Positions 1 to 7,619 of a stretch of 21,253 nt of DNA are shown piece after piece. A program made the position numbers and the translations under genes. The stretch is from Chara braunii (taxonomy: Eukaryota; Streptophyta; Charophyceae; Charales; Characeae): positions 982,969-1,004,221 of the forward strand of contig BFEA01000302.1 in NCBI GenBank assembly GCA_003427395.1, given 5' to 3'. The notes under the pieces were generated by a model. That model saw only the letters and a program-made list of their open reading frames with translations, was not told the origin of the DNA and did no database searches. Each line of letters starts with the position of its first letter. Within the stretch, counting starts at the first letter, position 1.

Positions 1-69
<69 letters not shown>
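1..69. repeat. (TC)n microsatellite
   Basis: An uninterrupted TC dinucleotide run opens the window and probably continues beyond its left edge. Such tracts are prone to collapse in assembly. Confidence 0.98.
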
Positions 70-73
<4 letters not shown>

Positions 74-174
74 TTTCGGCTGACTTGCATTTGTGGCAAA
101 TTGAGTTTGGCACTGTGGATGGAACAGGATCATAATACCTCTCCGTAAAAAGGTGCAACCGCTAACCTTTTTGT

Positions 175-407
175 GTTGACCTGGTTCCATCAGGATTTGA
201 ACTCGTGTTCTGTTTACTAACAGGTACATGCGCGCACCACTCAGGCACATACAGAGCCAGCCCACTTTCTAATAACTTACATGACCCTGTCCGGGCCGTC
301 CGAATCAGTATTTAAACTCATGATGTGTTAACAAAAAGGTACATGTGTGTACCACTGAGCCACATCCAGAGCCTTCTTTCGAATAGTTCACATGACCCTG
401 TCCCACT
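175..407 (-). mobile_element. Dimeric tRNA-derived SINE-like repeat
   Basis: Two diverged copies of a unit lie in tandem, with matching blocks offset by about 111-115 bp (GGTACATG at 223 and 338; CATGACCCTGTCC at 280 and 391). Read on the minus strand, each unit resembles a tRNA gene. The unit at 298-407 has a good RNA polymerase III A box (TGGCTCAGTGGTAC) and a decayed B box. The unit at 175-295 has a weaker A box (TGCCTGAGTGG) and a good B box (GAGTTCAAATCC). This looks like a dimeric SINE, or two related SINEs inserted side by side. No target-site duplication was found, so the ends are approximate. A pair of tRNA pseudogenes is the alternative. Confidence 0.6.
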
Positions 408-645
408 GTATGTAGATGCCACTTGGCTTATTGCACTCCTTTACTACAAGGATCCGCTGCAGGACCTGCTGAAATGGATCACCGAACCCCTTTGCTTAGC
501 TTCAAAGGGGGTATGCCCTGGAGTTATGTGCCTAGCGGGATCTGAGCTTTTTACCTATTGATCGAAACAGATTCAACAATGTCACACGCCACCTTGCAGG
601 CACAGGTGCAGAGACTTCTGTATTAGGCTCTCTGCTCGATTTTCT
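408..645. other. Unassigned spacer
   Basis: Nothing recognisable lies between the SINE-like dimer and the first CTACCGTCTTC MITE. The open frame that starts at 325 begins inside the SINE-like unit and has no coding character. Confidence 0.5.
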
Positions 646-738
646 CTACCGTCTTCCCCGAAGTAGCCGTATTTGGTGCAACTATCAGTCTAGGTACAGC
701 GATAATGACCGTGCCTGTTATTCAGGGGAAGACAATAT
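646..738. mobile_element. CTACCGTCTTC foldback MITE, copy 1 (diverged)
   Basis: The left end CTACCGTCTTCCCCGAA is the inverted complement of the right end TTCAGGGGAAGAC. The interior (GTATTTGGTGCAACTATCAG ... CAGCGATAATGACCG) closely matches the interior of the copy at 6949-7059, which places both in one family. This copy is shorter (about 93 bp) and its right end is worn. The unit is far too short to encode a transposase, so it would be non-autonomous. Confidence 0.75.
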
Positions 739-825
739 CAAGTTGCAAGGCATTGTGTTCTAGATTACAAAGTTCACGACTCCGGACCGGAAACCCTCTG
801 GTGCAACTTTTCTTGACGAGAAAGT

Positions 826-924
826 ATGAATAATGACTATTAATGAGCACACATTCAGGGGCTTGGAGAAACAATGAATAATAATGACTATTAATCAGCA
901 CATATTCAGAGGATAGGAGAAACA
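826..924 (+). repeat. 48-bp tandem duplication
   Basis: Two copies of a unit beginning ATGAATAATGACTATTAAT and ending GGAGAAACA follow each other with a period of 48 bp. They differ by a few substitutions and a three-base ATA insertion in the second copy. Confidence 0.85.
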
Positions 925-1251
925 GTCAGTTCACCCAACTAAACATTGGGCACTGGATAGGTGAAGCTATGGAGTACTCCCCTTCGAACCACCAGTACCT
1001 CACCCAGGCAAACTTGAGATGAAAATGCAACATTCCGGGTGCTTCGGATGATTACATTGATTAATGCTACCAGACCAAAATGGCTGGTTGCGCCAGTCAG
1101 AAAAGAAAAAAAGGTGCCGGTGGGTGTCTGTTTCTTTTTTGGTGTGCACTGTGCAGTGCAAAATCTTCGTCGGGAAAAGCGGCTCGGAGGTACTTGTGGT
1201 TTAGGGATGTTTGTTTTGTTACAGTATGAATGAATTGCCTTGATACTTCGT
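925..1251. other. Unassigned spacer
   Basis: No repeat, RNA gene or convincing coding region is visible. The short open frame at 1039-1233 shows no recognisable domain. Confidence 0.5.
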
Positions 1252-1332
1252 TTTTTTTCTCTCCCCTCCCTCTCTATCTCTCTCTCCCTCCCTCTCCATC
1301 TCCTTCTCCCCCTCCCCCCTCTCTCTCTCCCT
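1252..1332. repeat. Pyrimidine-rich low-complexity tract
   Basis: A CT-rich stretch of about 80 bp with irregular TCTC and CCCT runs on the plus strand. Confidence 0.9.
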
Positions 1333-1450
1333 TGTTTTATACGTTTTTCGGACCAGTTTTTTATTTGTGTGTGTCATTCTTGCACATGGCCCATGCTAAA
1401 ATATGAAAGCAAAAAAAAAAAGGAAGATTCAAGATAGAGGATTTGTTTTT

Positions 1451-1864
1451 TTTTTGTTTTGTTTTTGTTTTTGTTTTAAAAGGGCGATGGCCTTGAGGTA
1501 TTATCATCGGACTAACCAGCCCAGGTAAATTCAATATTGTGTCTAATCTGACATCGGGTGGCCTTTTCAGCCCAGGGTGGCTTTGATTGCCTTCAGGGAA
1601 CCCCCAATGGGGGACACCGGCCAGGGGACAGCCGGTAGCAGAGGGACCGAGCATCATCTGAGTGGCCAGTCGCTGTGCCTCCCCTCCCCCTTATGAACGT
1701 CAGCAGACACTGCTCTTTTAATGCCCATTGGGGGGACCAACGGGCTATCTGTAGGTGGCGGGCGCCAAGCATGCCCAGGAAGGTACATGAGGCCAATGGG
1801 GATTGAACCCAAGACCTCCTGAATGCCACTTGCGTGCCTTACCAACTGAGCTAGGCCGCTGGAT
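1451..1864 (-). mobile_element. tRNA-derived SINE with target-site duplication
   Basis: A complete SINE lies on the minus strand. Its 5' head (1790-1862) is tRNA-like, with an A box (TAGCTCAGTTGG) and a B box (GGGTTCAATCC) at typical spacing. Its 3' tail is the T-rich tract at 1445-1478, which is an A-rich tail when read on the minus strand. The 12-base direct repeat GGATTTGTTTTT occurs exactly once on each side, at 1439-1450 and 1865-1876, as expected for LINE-driven target-primed insertion. The body is about 414 bp including the tail. The loop GTGGCAT in the anticodon position would fit a tRNA-Ala(GGC) ancestor, but I did not fold it rigorously. The SINE would depend on a partner LINE for mobility. 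Confidence 0.85.
1800..1853 (-). promoter_or_regulatory. Internal RNA polymerase III promoter of the SINE (A and B boxes)
   Basis: On the minus strand, the A box TAGCTCAGTTGGT occupies 1853-1841 and the B box TTGGGTTCAATCC occupies about 1812-1800. Both agree well with the tRNA-gene consensus, so this copy may still be transcribable. Confidence 0.75.
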
Positions 1865-1953
1865 GGATTTGTTTTTCAATTTTGCTAAAGTAGGAATAAT
1901 GAGGTTTAGCCTTTCAGGAAATTTAAACCTGAAAGGAATCAAAGGATACCAAA

Positions 1954-2030
1954 CGGCCTAGCTCGGTCGGTACACCCTTTCAAGTTTTAACTTTTTGAAA
2001 TGCAGACTAGAGTTCACGTCCATATGGAAC
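1954..2030 (+). repeat. Second tRNA-like SINE head, opposite strand
   Basis: CGGCCTAGCTCGGTCGGTAC resembles the head of the neighbouring SINE but lies on the plus strand. It carries an A-box-like TAGCTCGGTCGG and a weaker B-box-like GAGTTCACGTCC about 50 bp further on. No A-rich tail or target duplication was identified, so this is probably an older or truncated relative. Confidence 0.45.
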
Positions 2031-2534
2031 TAGATGAATGAAATTACTAATTAGTAAATGACACATTGTGAATTACATGTGGTGGATGGGTTTGATGGTG
2101 ATATCTCAAGGCTGTTGCCCTTTTTTTTTCCCCCTTTTGAACTGCATTGATATGGAGACGATTAGCGTGGCGCCTGCGAAAAGGAGGAATAACGGGGATT
2201 TTCGATTGCCTTGAAGCGGAAGTGGAAATAATGAGGATCTTCAGTTTTGCACTAGCACATCTGGCAGCATCAACTAAACTTGTCCCTCTGTTCTCGCAGG
2301 ATGAATTGATTGCCAGAGCAAAGAGAGCGATGTGAGCATTCTTCATCCTCAGGCTGTGTTAGAGGCTGAGAAAAAACATGGTTATGGAGGGCAGGGGGTG
2401 TTGAGGGGCCAAAATCCTGAACCCTATATGCTATTAGCAGCTGGACAGAAGACCACACATGCTGGAAAGAAGAGCCATTACACAAGACTCTCACATGGAC
2501 GCTAAAGGCAGCCTGGATTAAGAATTGGTGGTTG
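2031..2534. other. Unassigned spacer
   Basis: No domain or repeat is recognised. A short T9/C5 homopolymer block sits at about 2121-2134. The overlapping short open frames on both strands look like chance. Confidence 0.5.
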
Positions 2535-2674
2535 GCATTGCTCCGCTGCACAACATTGTACATGCATTTGGTCGCTTTCAGGACCAGGTACATTCAAAAT
2601 GTTGGACTCGTCCGAATGCACCTGGTCCTGAAAGCGACCGAATGCATGTAGAGTGATGTGTAGTGGAGCAAGGC
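2535..2674. mobile_element. 140-bp foldback MITE
   Basis: The two halves are inverted copies of each other over about 61 bp with an 18-bp loop. The inner arms GGTCGCTTTCAGGACCAGGT and ACCTGGTCCTGAAAGCGACC pair perfectly. The outer arms (GCATTGCTCC... and ...GGAGCAAGGC) pair with some mismatches, as in an ageing insertion. No open frame and no obvious target-site duplication are present, so the superfamily is unknown. A similar ATTGG/CCAAT match just outside suggests the ends may extend a few bases further. Confidence 0.75.
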
Positions 2675-3016
2675 CCAATATTGACATGAACGGCGCGGTT
2701 GTCTGACGAGCCGCAATGGCAGCCTTGAGCATTACGTCTACTTCAAAAAAGGGCAACGCCATTCTCTGTCGCAGCACCAAGGCAGCATCCACATTACAAT
2801 CTCGGTTTTCGTCTCGGGTTTAAAAGGGGATGCAATTTGTCAATGGCGGATATCGACTGACGCTTGCAAGATTGCTGTCAACGGCCGAGATCGGCTGGCA
2901 TTCGAAAGGTGAGGGGACAGAAGAGGAGGGGCCGTTGCACTGAAGAAAAGAGAGTTGTGCTTCACACAGGAGAAGACACACAGACGAGCAGACTCTTGGG
3001 GTGTCATTCATTCTTA
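2675..3016. other. Unassigned spacer
   Basis: Mixed sequence without a recognisable gene, RNA or repeat. Confidence 0.45.
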
Positions 3017-3398
3017 GCTACTACGCCATACTTTGCGGACGGGAGTTGCACCGGTGGCTCCTCGGATTGACGACTGTTGAAAAGATAGAGGGATGGGCGA
3101 TAGGTGATTACCGAAGACGTTTGCAACTTGTGCCTACTTCACAATGGAGGCTGTGCTGTGTGGGAAGCTAGGGGAGAGAGTCGCAACCGGAATAAGACAA
3201 ATGTCTTGCTACGCCGCCATGCTCTGAGGACGGGAGTTGCATCGGTGGCTCAGATTGATGACTGTTGAAAAGGTAGAGGCATGGGCAATAGGCGATTACT
3301 GAAGACGTTTACAAATCGTGCCTACTTCGCAATGAAGGCTGTGCTGTGTGGGAAGCTAGGGGAGAGAGTTGCAACCGGAAGAAGATAAATGTCTTGCT
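3017..3398 (+). repeat. 191-bp tandem duplication
   Basis: Two copies follow each other with a period of 191 bp. Matching landmarks are GACGGGAGTTGCA (3038 and 3229), GACTGTTGAAAA, CTGTGCTGTGTGGGAAGCTA and ATGTCTTGCT (3201 and 3389). They differ mainly by transitions and small indels. Neither copy keeps a consistent reading frame, so a coding repeat is unlikely. Confidence 0.9.
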
Positions 3399-3568
3399 CT
3401 CCTTTGTGCTGGGAGGAATATGGATATTCATCGTCGATTGCTGCTATTTATTGGAGCGTCCAACCCAACCCGACAGCTATGCCCATGTTTCGCGGTCAGC
3501 ACTCTGTACATTTTTTGTGATGGTAAGTGGTGGACCTTTGGACTGAGTGTTTTAAACTTTAAGACTTT

Positions 3569-3696
3569 AAAGGCATACTTACACTAGGACATTTTCCAGG
3601 GATTGCTGGACGTAATTGTAGTCGCATGCATCCGTATCTGTCCATACTAGTTGCGGTCAGACACATCCAGGAAGTGTCCTGGCGTGAGTAACCTTT
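3569..3696. mobile_element. 128-bp MITE with transition-decayed TIRs
   Basis: The left terminus AAAGG-CA-TACTTACACTAGG pairs with the inverse of the right terminus (AAAGG-T-TACTCACGCCAGG). Apart from a small indel, nearly all differences are T/C or A/G transitions, as expected from cytosine-deamination decay of once-identical ends. The interior has no coding capacity. The compact size would suit a non-autonomous hAT or PIF-like element, but no clean target-site duplication was found, so the superfamily is open. Confidence 0.55.
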
Positions 3697-4125
3697 GTGT
3701 CCTGACAGGAGTTTTGGTCTCTTCCTTCGTCCACCGTAGGGAGCGTTTTCGTTTGCGCTCATACCCTGTGGGCATGTCCAGATTTAGCCAATCCCTCTCT
3801 CTCCTGTTGCACTTCCCTGCGCCCCTGCGGTTTCTCTAGAGATCAGAGGTGATTGTCCTGGAGACTGCGAGCCGTTCGACGCCTGCGCCCGATAAACCTG
3901 TCGTGGGTGCTGACACAGGCGTCCTCAAATCACGGACTTTTCCTTCCCCCGGAGTTGCACTGGTCCACTTCACGTCCAGCCCACATCGTGGCCTTCAAGC
4001 ACAGAGCTTTCCACAACAGCCGCTTCCAGAGGGCGCCTCCAACAGTGAGTGACAGTCCGTTCACATCGTACTTCGACACACCGCACGCTGCACTTCGTGG
4101 AGGAATATGATTGCAGCCGACGTAT
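3697..4125. other. Unassigned spacer
   Basis: Two overlapping short plus-strand open frames (3849-4052 and 3853-4110) occupy part of this stretch. Neither shows a domain, and the two frames compete, which argues against coding. No repeat was identified. Confidence 0.4.
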
Positions 4126-4172
4126 GGGAAAGGTAGTGGTGGTTTAAAGTTTAAACCACCACTACCTTTCCC
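4126..4172. repeat. 47-nt near-perfect palindrome (back-to-back element ends)
   Basis: Two 23-base arms (4126-4148, starting GGGAAAGGTAGTGG; 4150-4172, ending CCACTACCTTTCCC) are exact inverse complements around the single base at 4149. The right arm is also the left end of the element at 4151-4324. The left arm therefore looks like the right end of a second copy abutting it, with TTAA at 4144-4147 and 4151-4154. Confidence 0.9.
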
Positions 4173-4324
4173 TGCTTGAAATCAATTATGCACTGGTTAA
4201 TGCGGAACCCAAGCGGGGACTGGGCCGCCGTTGATAAATTGAACCAGCGGCCCATTTTCTGTTTCAGGCGGTTTTTCCTGCCCCCGGCCGATATATATAT
4301 ATGGGAAAGGTACTGCTGGTTTAA
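4151..4324. mobile_element. 174-bp MITE bounded by TTAA
   Basis: The element starts TTAAACCACCACTACC and ends GGTACTGCTGGTTTAA. Its ~22-bp termini are inverse complements apart from two substitutions, and the inner boundary is TTTCCC/GGGAAA on each side. TTAA occurs at each outer edge, the target preference of piggyBac-type transposases, although the rest of the end is not a typical piggyBac terminus. The interior contains a second GC-rich stem (GGGCCGCCG / CAGCGGCCC) and an (AT)n run near 4291. It has no coding capacity. Confidence 0.65.
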
Positions 4325-4638
4325 GACACACCCCTTCTGTTCCGGGGAGCAGCAGTTCAGTTCACCTCCACCGGCAGGAAAAGCAAAAAGGCTGATAGAA
4401 CCATAGCCACTGCTGCTTCTGACGCCGTGAAACAGATTTCCTCCTCCACTGATTACTTAGTCAAACAGCATTGATTGCTTCCAAAAGAAAGTATAACTGC
4501 TGGCCCATGTCAACCCTAAGTATAGCGCTTCTATGGATTCGATCACATACTCAGCCGGAGAGACGGCTGCCCTCCACTGCAGCAATCTCTTTTGCTATCG
4601 TAATTGTGAAGAACCCACCGCACAGAGAATAACCTCCG
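4325..4638. other. Unassigned spacer
   Basis: No gene or repeat recognised. Confidence 0.45.
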
Positions 4639-4749
4639 TCCCGCCCTCCTGAGAAGGTGCCGAGGGCTGGTAAGTTGTAACAGAGATACCAGCCCTCGGC
4701 ACACAGGTGATTCAGCGAGACTGTATTCATCTGATCCCGCCCTCCTGAG
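4639..4749. repeat. Hairpin flanked by 15-bp direct repeats
   Basis: A perfect 16-bp inverted repeat (GTGCCGAGGGCTGGTA at 4657 and its complement ending at 4702) encloses a 14-base loop. The 15-mer TCCCGCCCTCCTGAG occurs on both sides, at 4639-4653 and 4735-4749. Possible readings are a small inserted foldback element with a long duplication, or a stem-loop between two copies of a local repeat. Confidence 0.8.
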
Positions 4750-5208
4750 CAGACCATCCTAAAAAGCTACGATCGTCGAAGTTCGTCAGAACGAGAAGAA
4801 CCATAACCGTACCATTCCCAAAAGACCAGGGGGCAAGCATAGCTTGCAAGCAGAAGCAACGGAACGTCTCCACTTGGTATGATAGCGATTGAACATTTTT
4901 TTGCAATTGTTGCCATCGGTAAGAGGTTATAGGAGGGGGGCGCCAATCGCTGTCAGGCAGTGGAGGCTTGTCATTCACCCATCCGATTAAGGGATTGAAC
5001 ATCACCCTTCCCAACCTTCTCTCACACGCCATGTCACCCCTATTCACAACACAGCCTCCCTCCATGGCAGATCCTCTCGTCGGTTCGAGCGAGTTGGAGA
5101 TAGATTTGAACAAGTACTGCACAACCATTGTCTGAACAAATACGAAACATAGCATTAGGAGGAGATTCGGTAACTAATCCTTCAATTTCTATCAGATTTT
5201 GCTTACTC
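4750..5208. other. Unassigned spacer with a long minus-strand open frame
   Basis: A 142-codon frame on the minus strand (5155 to 4727) covers much of this stretch. It shows no recognisable domain, and a frame of this length is expected by chance once or twice in a window of this size, so I do not call it a gene. Confidence 0.4.
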
Positions 5209-5361
5209 TTTTTTTTTTTTTTTTTTTCTTGATTGAAAATTTGATTACAACGACTTGTATATTTAACATTTATTCATCAAAGTTTCTTCAGTGAAATGTT
5301 GATCCAAAATTATTTTATTTGCAAGTAAAGTAGTGATGAAAGGATGTTTTTTTTCCTTCTT

Positions 5362-5404
<43 letters not shown>
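5209..5404. repeat. Two poly-T runs
   Basis: Uninterrupted T runs occupy 5209-5227 (19 T) and 5364-5404 (41 T). Read on the minus strand they are poly-A, so each could be the tail of an old retroposed element whose body lies at higher coordinates. No matching target-site duplication was identified. Confidence 0.95.
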
Positions 5405-5409
<5 letters not shown>

Positions 5410-6158
5410 CCCTTGCATGTGCTATCTCCCTGTTCTCTTTTCACTATCTAATGCTATGTGGTTGTTCTCACAGAACTTGCTGGTTCGGTTTTTCACGAGC
5501 TAAACGATTGGCAGAAAGGAAGTCGTCAACATGTTCACCATACAAGGATGAAAGGAGGGATGATAGACAATTAGACAAAGTTGTTTCACAAAAGCATACT
5601 CTTATCCTACATCCCCCACCGTCCTCCTCACTATAACGTCCTGGCCGCCTTTTGTACAGAAATCGGCCTCGCCAATTGGGTTTCCCACTGTCTTGACCCG
5701 ACGGATTTGTCCTCGCCCCTCTATCACTCCGCGCACGATCAAATCCAAACTCTCTCTTCACCCTCTCTCAAGTCTCTATGATGTTCCTGCTTGTTTGTCC
5801 ATGAGGTGAGTCTCTTGGATACATACCATGTCCGCCCACCTCCTTTCTCCTACCCCTCTCATCTGGTCCCAGATGCCCTGGCTTTTTGCAGGGTTATAAC
5901 TTATAAGTGGCCAGCCCATTCACATTGATAGATCGGATGTCAAGGTATGCAGAATTAAGGCAGTCCCTCCACCTTGTGTTCTTATTATATAAGATATCAA
6001 CCTCCTCCATGTCGACTTATCTGTCATCCCCTGAGCCCCCCCCCTCCCTCCTTTAAAACCCTATATCTGAACCATGTCCTGCGGGACCAGTCCATTGTGC
6101 ATAGCAAACCACTTCTGAGGACTTTGGAGAGGCACGTAAGGAGATCCTCTTCTGGCCA
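5405..6158. other. Unassigned spacer
   Basis: If the T41 run at 5364-5404 is a retroposon tail, its body would lie here on the minus strand. No recognisable RNA, SINE head or protein domain is visible. Overlapping short frames in both directions look like chance. Confidence 0.35.
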
Positions 6159-6269
6159 CTACCGTCTTCCCCCGAACATAACGCACCCCGAAAAGGAACG
6201 TATACAAGGTATGTTTAAGGCCAGATACAGTCAGAATGAGGGTGCGTTGTGTTCGGGGGAAGACGGTAG
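6159..6269. mobile_element. CTACCGTCTTC foldback MITE, copy 2
   Basis: This 111-bp element begins CTACCGTCTTCCCCCGAACA and ends with the near-exact inverse (TGTTCGGGGGAAGACGGTAG). The arms are about 29 bp, extended by AACGCACC / GGTGCGTT. The interior (AGGCCAGATACAGTCAGAAT) resembles the other two family members. It is the best preserved copy at its ends and carries no coding capacity. Confidence 0.88.
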
Positions 6270-6790
6270 GTGTTGGCCTTGACCTTGTGCAGTTGGGAGG
6301 TCCATCGGGGCGTTGTGGTTGTACCACACAAGGTCCGAATCCTTGGCCGCCTCAACGAGGATATATAGGTCGGTGTTTGCGACCTGAAACAGCTAATAGT
6401 TGCGTGAACCCCTACAAGGTAATTTTCGCTGATGAAGTCCTGTGCTTTGCTGTCAAAGTCTTTGTCCCGTAGACAGGGAAGCGACCAAATGTTGTGGAAA
6501 TCCCACCCCAGTAGGGTGAACCCTCCCTCGATAGGTGAGAGGCCAATTTCCATATCGTCTCCTATTCTTCTCAACGGTATAGTCAGCACCCCCTCGATAA
6601 TTCGAAGAAACTTTTTGAGTTCTTCTGTTCCGAACCAGAGTCGGTAATATATTTTACTATAATTCCCATACTTACGATCTCTTTGAATGGGTCCCACATG
6701 TGTGTAAACATTCCAAACAACTTCTGAATAATGAGCTAAAAGTTTCACAGAATCTTTGTCAAAACCGTCATTCTCTACCAGATTCTGCAT
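6215..6790 (-). CDS. Unrecognised open frame, possibly a coding relic
   Basis: This minus-strand frame stays open for 203 codons upstream of its stop (6823 down to 6215), with the first ATG at 6790 giving 191 residues. I do not recognise a family. The first ~140 residues (6823 to about 6390) look protein-like, with a mixed and charged composition rich in W, Y, D, E and K. Examples are HYSEVVWNVYTHVGPIQRD near residue 20 and GGFTLLGWDFHNIWSLPC near residue 90. The last ~18 codons read through the terminal repeat of the MITE at 6159-6269, so the true C-terminus is lost or lies behind a splice site. By rough calculation an open run of this length is only mildly unlikely by chance. It could be an exon, a transposon-gene fragment or chance. 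Confidence 0.35.
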   Translation of the reverse strand: MQNLVENDGFDKDSVKLLAHYSEVVWNVYTHVGPIQRDRKYGNYSKIYYRLWFGTEELKKFLRIIEGVLTIPLRRIGDDMEIGLSPIEGGFTLLGWDFHNIWSLPCLRDKDFDSKAQDFISENYLVGVHATISCFRSQTPTYISSLRRPRIRTLCGTTTTPRWTSQLHKVKANTYRLPPNTTHPHSDCIWP

Positions 6791-6948
6791 TCTGAACTGG
6801 CGTTGAGGGTCCTGCAGTTTCTTCTACCCTCTCCTCTCCTTCTCTTCCAGGCTTCCTTGGCCACCCGTCTTAGGGGGCTGGGAGTCTGTGTCCTCTGCGT
6901 CCTCCTTTGCTCTCTGCTCCTTCGTGCCCCCCATAGCCTGCCCTGCGT

Positions 6949-7059
6949 CTACCATCTTCACCCGAATATGACGCCCGGTCATTATAGCTGTATTTGGCAC
7001 AGCTATCAGCTCAGATACGGCGATAATTACCGGGCATTCTATTTGGGTGAAGACGGTAG
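6949..7059. mobile_element. CTACCGTCTTC foldback MITE, copy 3
   Basis: This element is 111 bp, the same length as copy 2. It begins CTACCATCTTCACCCGAATA and ends TTTGGGTGAAGACGGTAG. A second inner pairing GCCCGGT / ACCGGGC continues the stem. The interior (GTATTTGGCACAGCTATCAG ... TACGGCGATAATTACC) aligns closely with copy 1. Both arms carry the CCC-to-ACCC change relative to copy 2, so sequence differences between copies are mirrored on the two arms. Confidence 0.88.
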
Positions 7060-7098
7060 GGGCACTTGCTCCTCCCCCTGGGGGGTGGGGACAGAATG

Positions 7099-7227
7099 GC
7101 TTGTAGATAATATGCATAATTTGTCGGAACGCCATCTCCACAGGCAACGAGTGAAACTTTTTACTCGCTATTTTGCTTGTAGATAATATGCCTAATTTGC
7201 TGAAACGCCATCTCCACAGGCAACGAG
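7099..7227 (+). repeat. 53-bp direct repeat, period 76
   Basis: GCTTGTAGATAATATGC... to ...CCACAGGCAACGAG occurs at 7099-7151 and again at 7175-7227 with only a few differences, separated by a T-rich spacer. Confidence 0.92.
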
Positions 7228-7599
7228 GTAAATGTTTTTCTCCATTTTTCCCCGTTCTTCTTCTTTTCTTCCCCCTTTCCCCTCCCGGTCTTCTTCTTTC
7301 TACCCTTGTCATCTCCCATAGCTCATCAGAGGTAAGAGGGAAGTAAATACTGTCACAACTTCACTGGATGGATCTTAAGCCTAAAGGATGTCCACATTCA
7401 GCTTTTACTCCAGTAACTCCACAGAGTCCGGAACAACCAGTTCCTTTTTTTTTTGTCTTTTAAAATTTTTAAAAATGATTTCTGCTTGGTTTGTGGATGA
7501 CTAATCAACCGTTCATTCGCTGTATAGACAAGTTTTAAACATCAACAGTTAACGAAATGTTGAAATTTCAAATTTGTACGCTATTGTAGTTTGAACCTC
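7228..7599. other. Unassigned spacer
   Basis: Pyrimidine-rich at first, then AT-rich. No gene or repeat recognised. Confidence 0.45.
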
Positions 7600-7619
7600 A
7601 TGTACGCAAAGAATGAACG

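Noticed and set aside
1798-1860. Functional tRNA gene on the minus strand
   Set aside because: The A and B boxes are good, but the sequence continues into a SINE body with an A-rich tail and target duplication, so it is a SINE head.
4727-5155. 142-codon minus-strand open frame as a gene
   Set aside because: No domain or codon signal is recognisable, and by rough calculation one or two frames of this length are expected by chance in a window of this size.
5405-5761. Processed pseudogene ending in the T41 tract
   Set aside because: The orientation would fit, but there is no recognisable protein and no matching target-site duplication.
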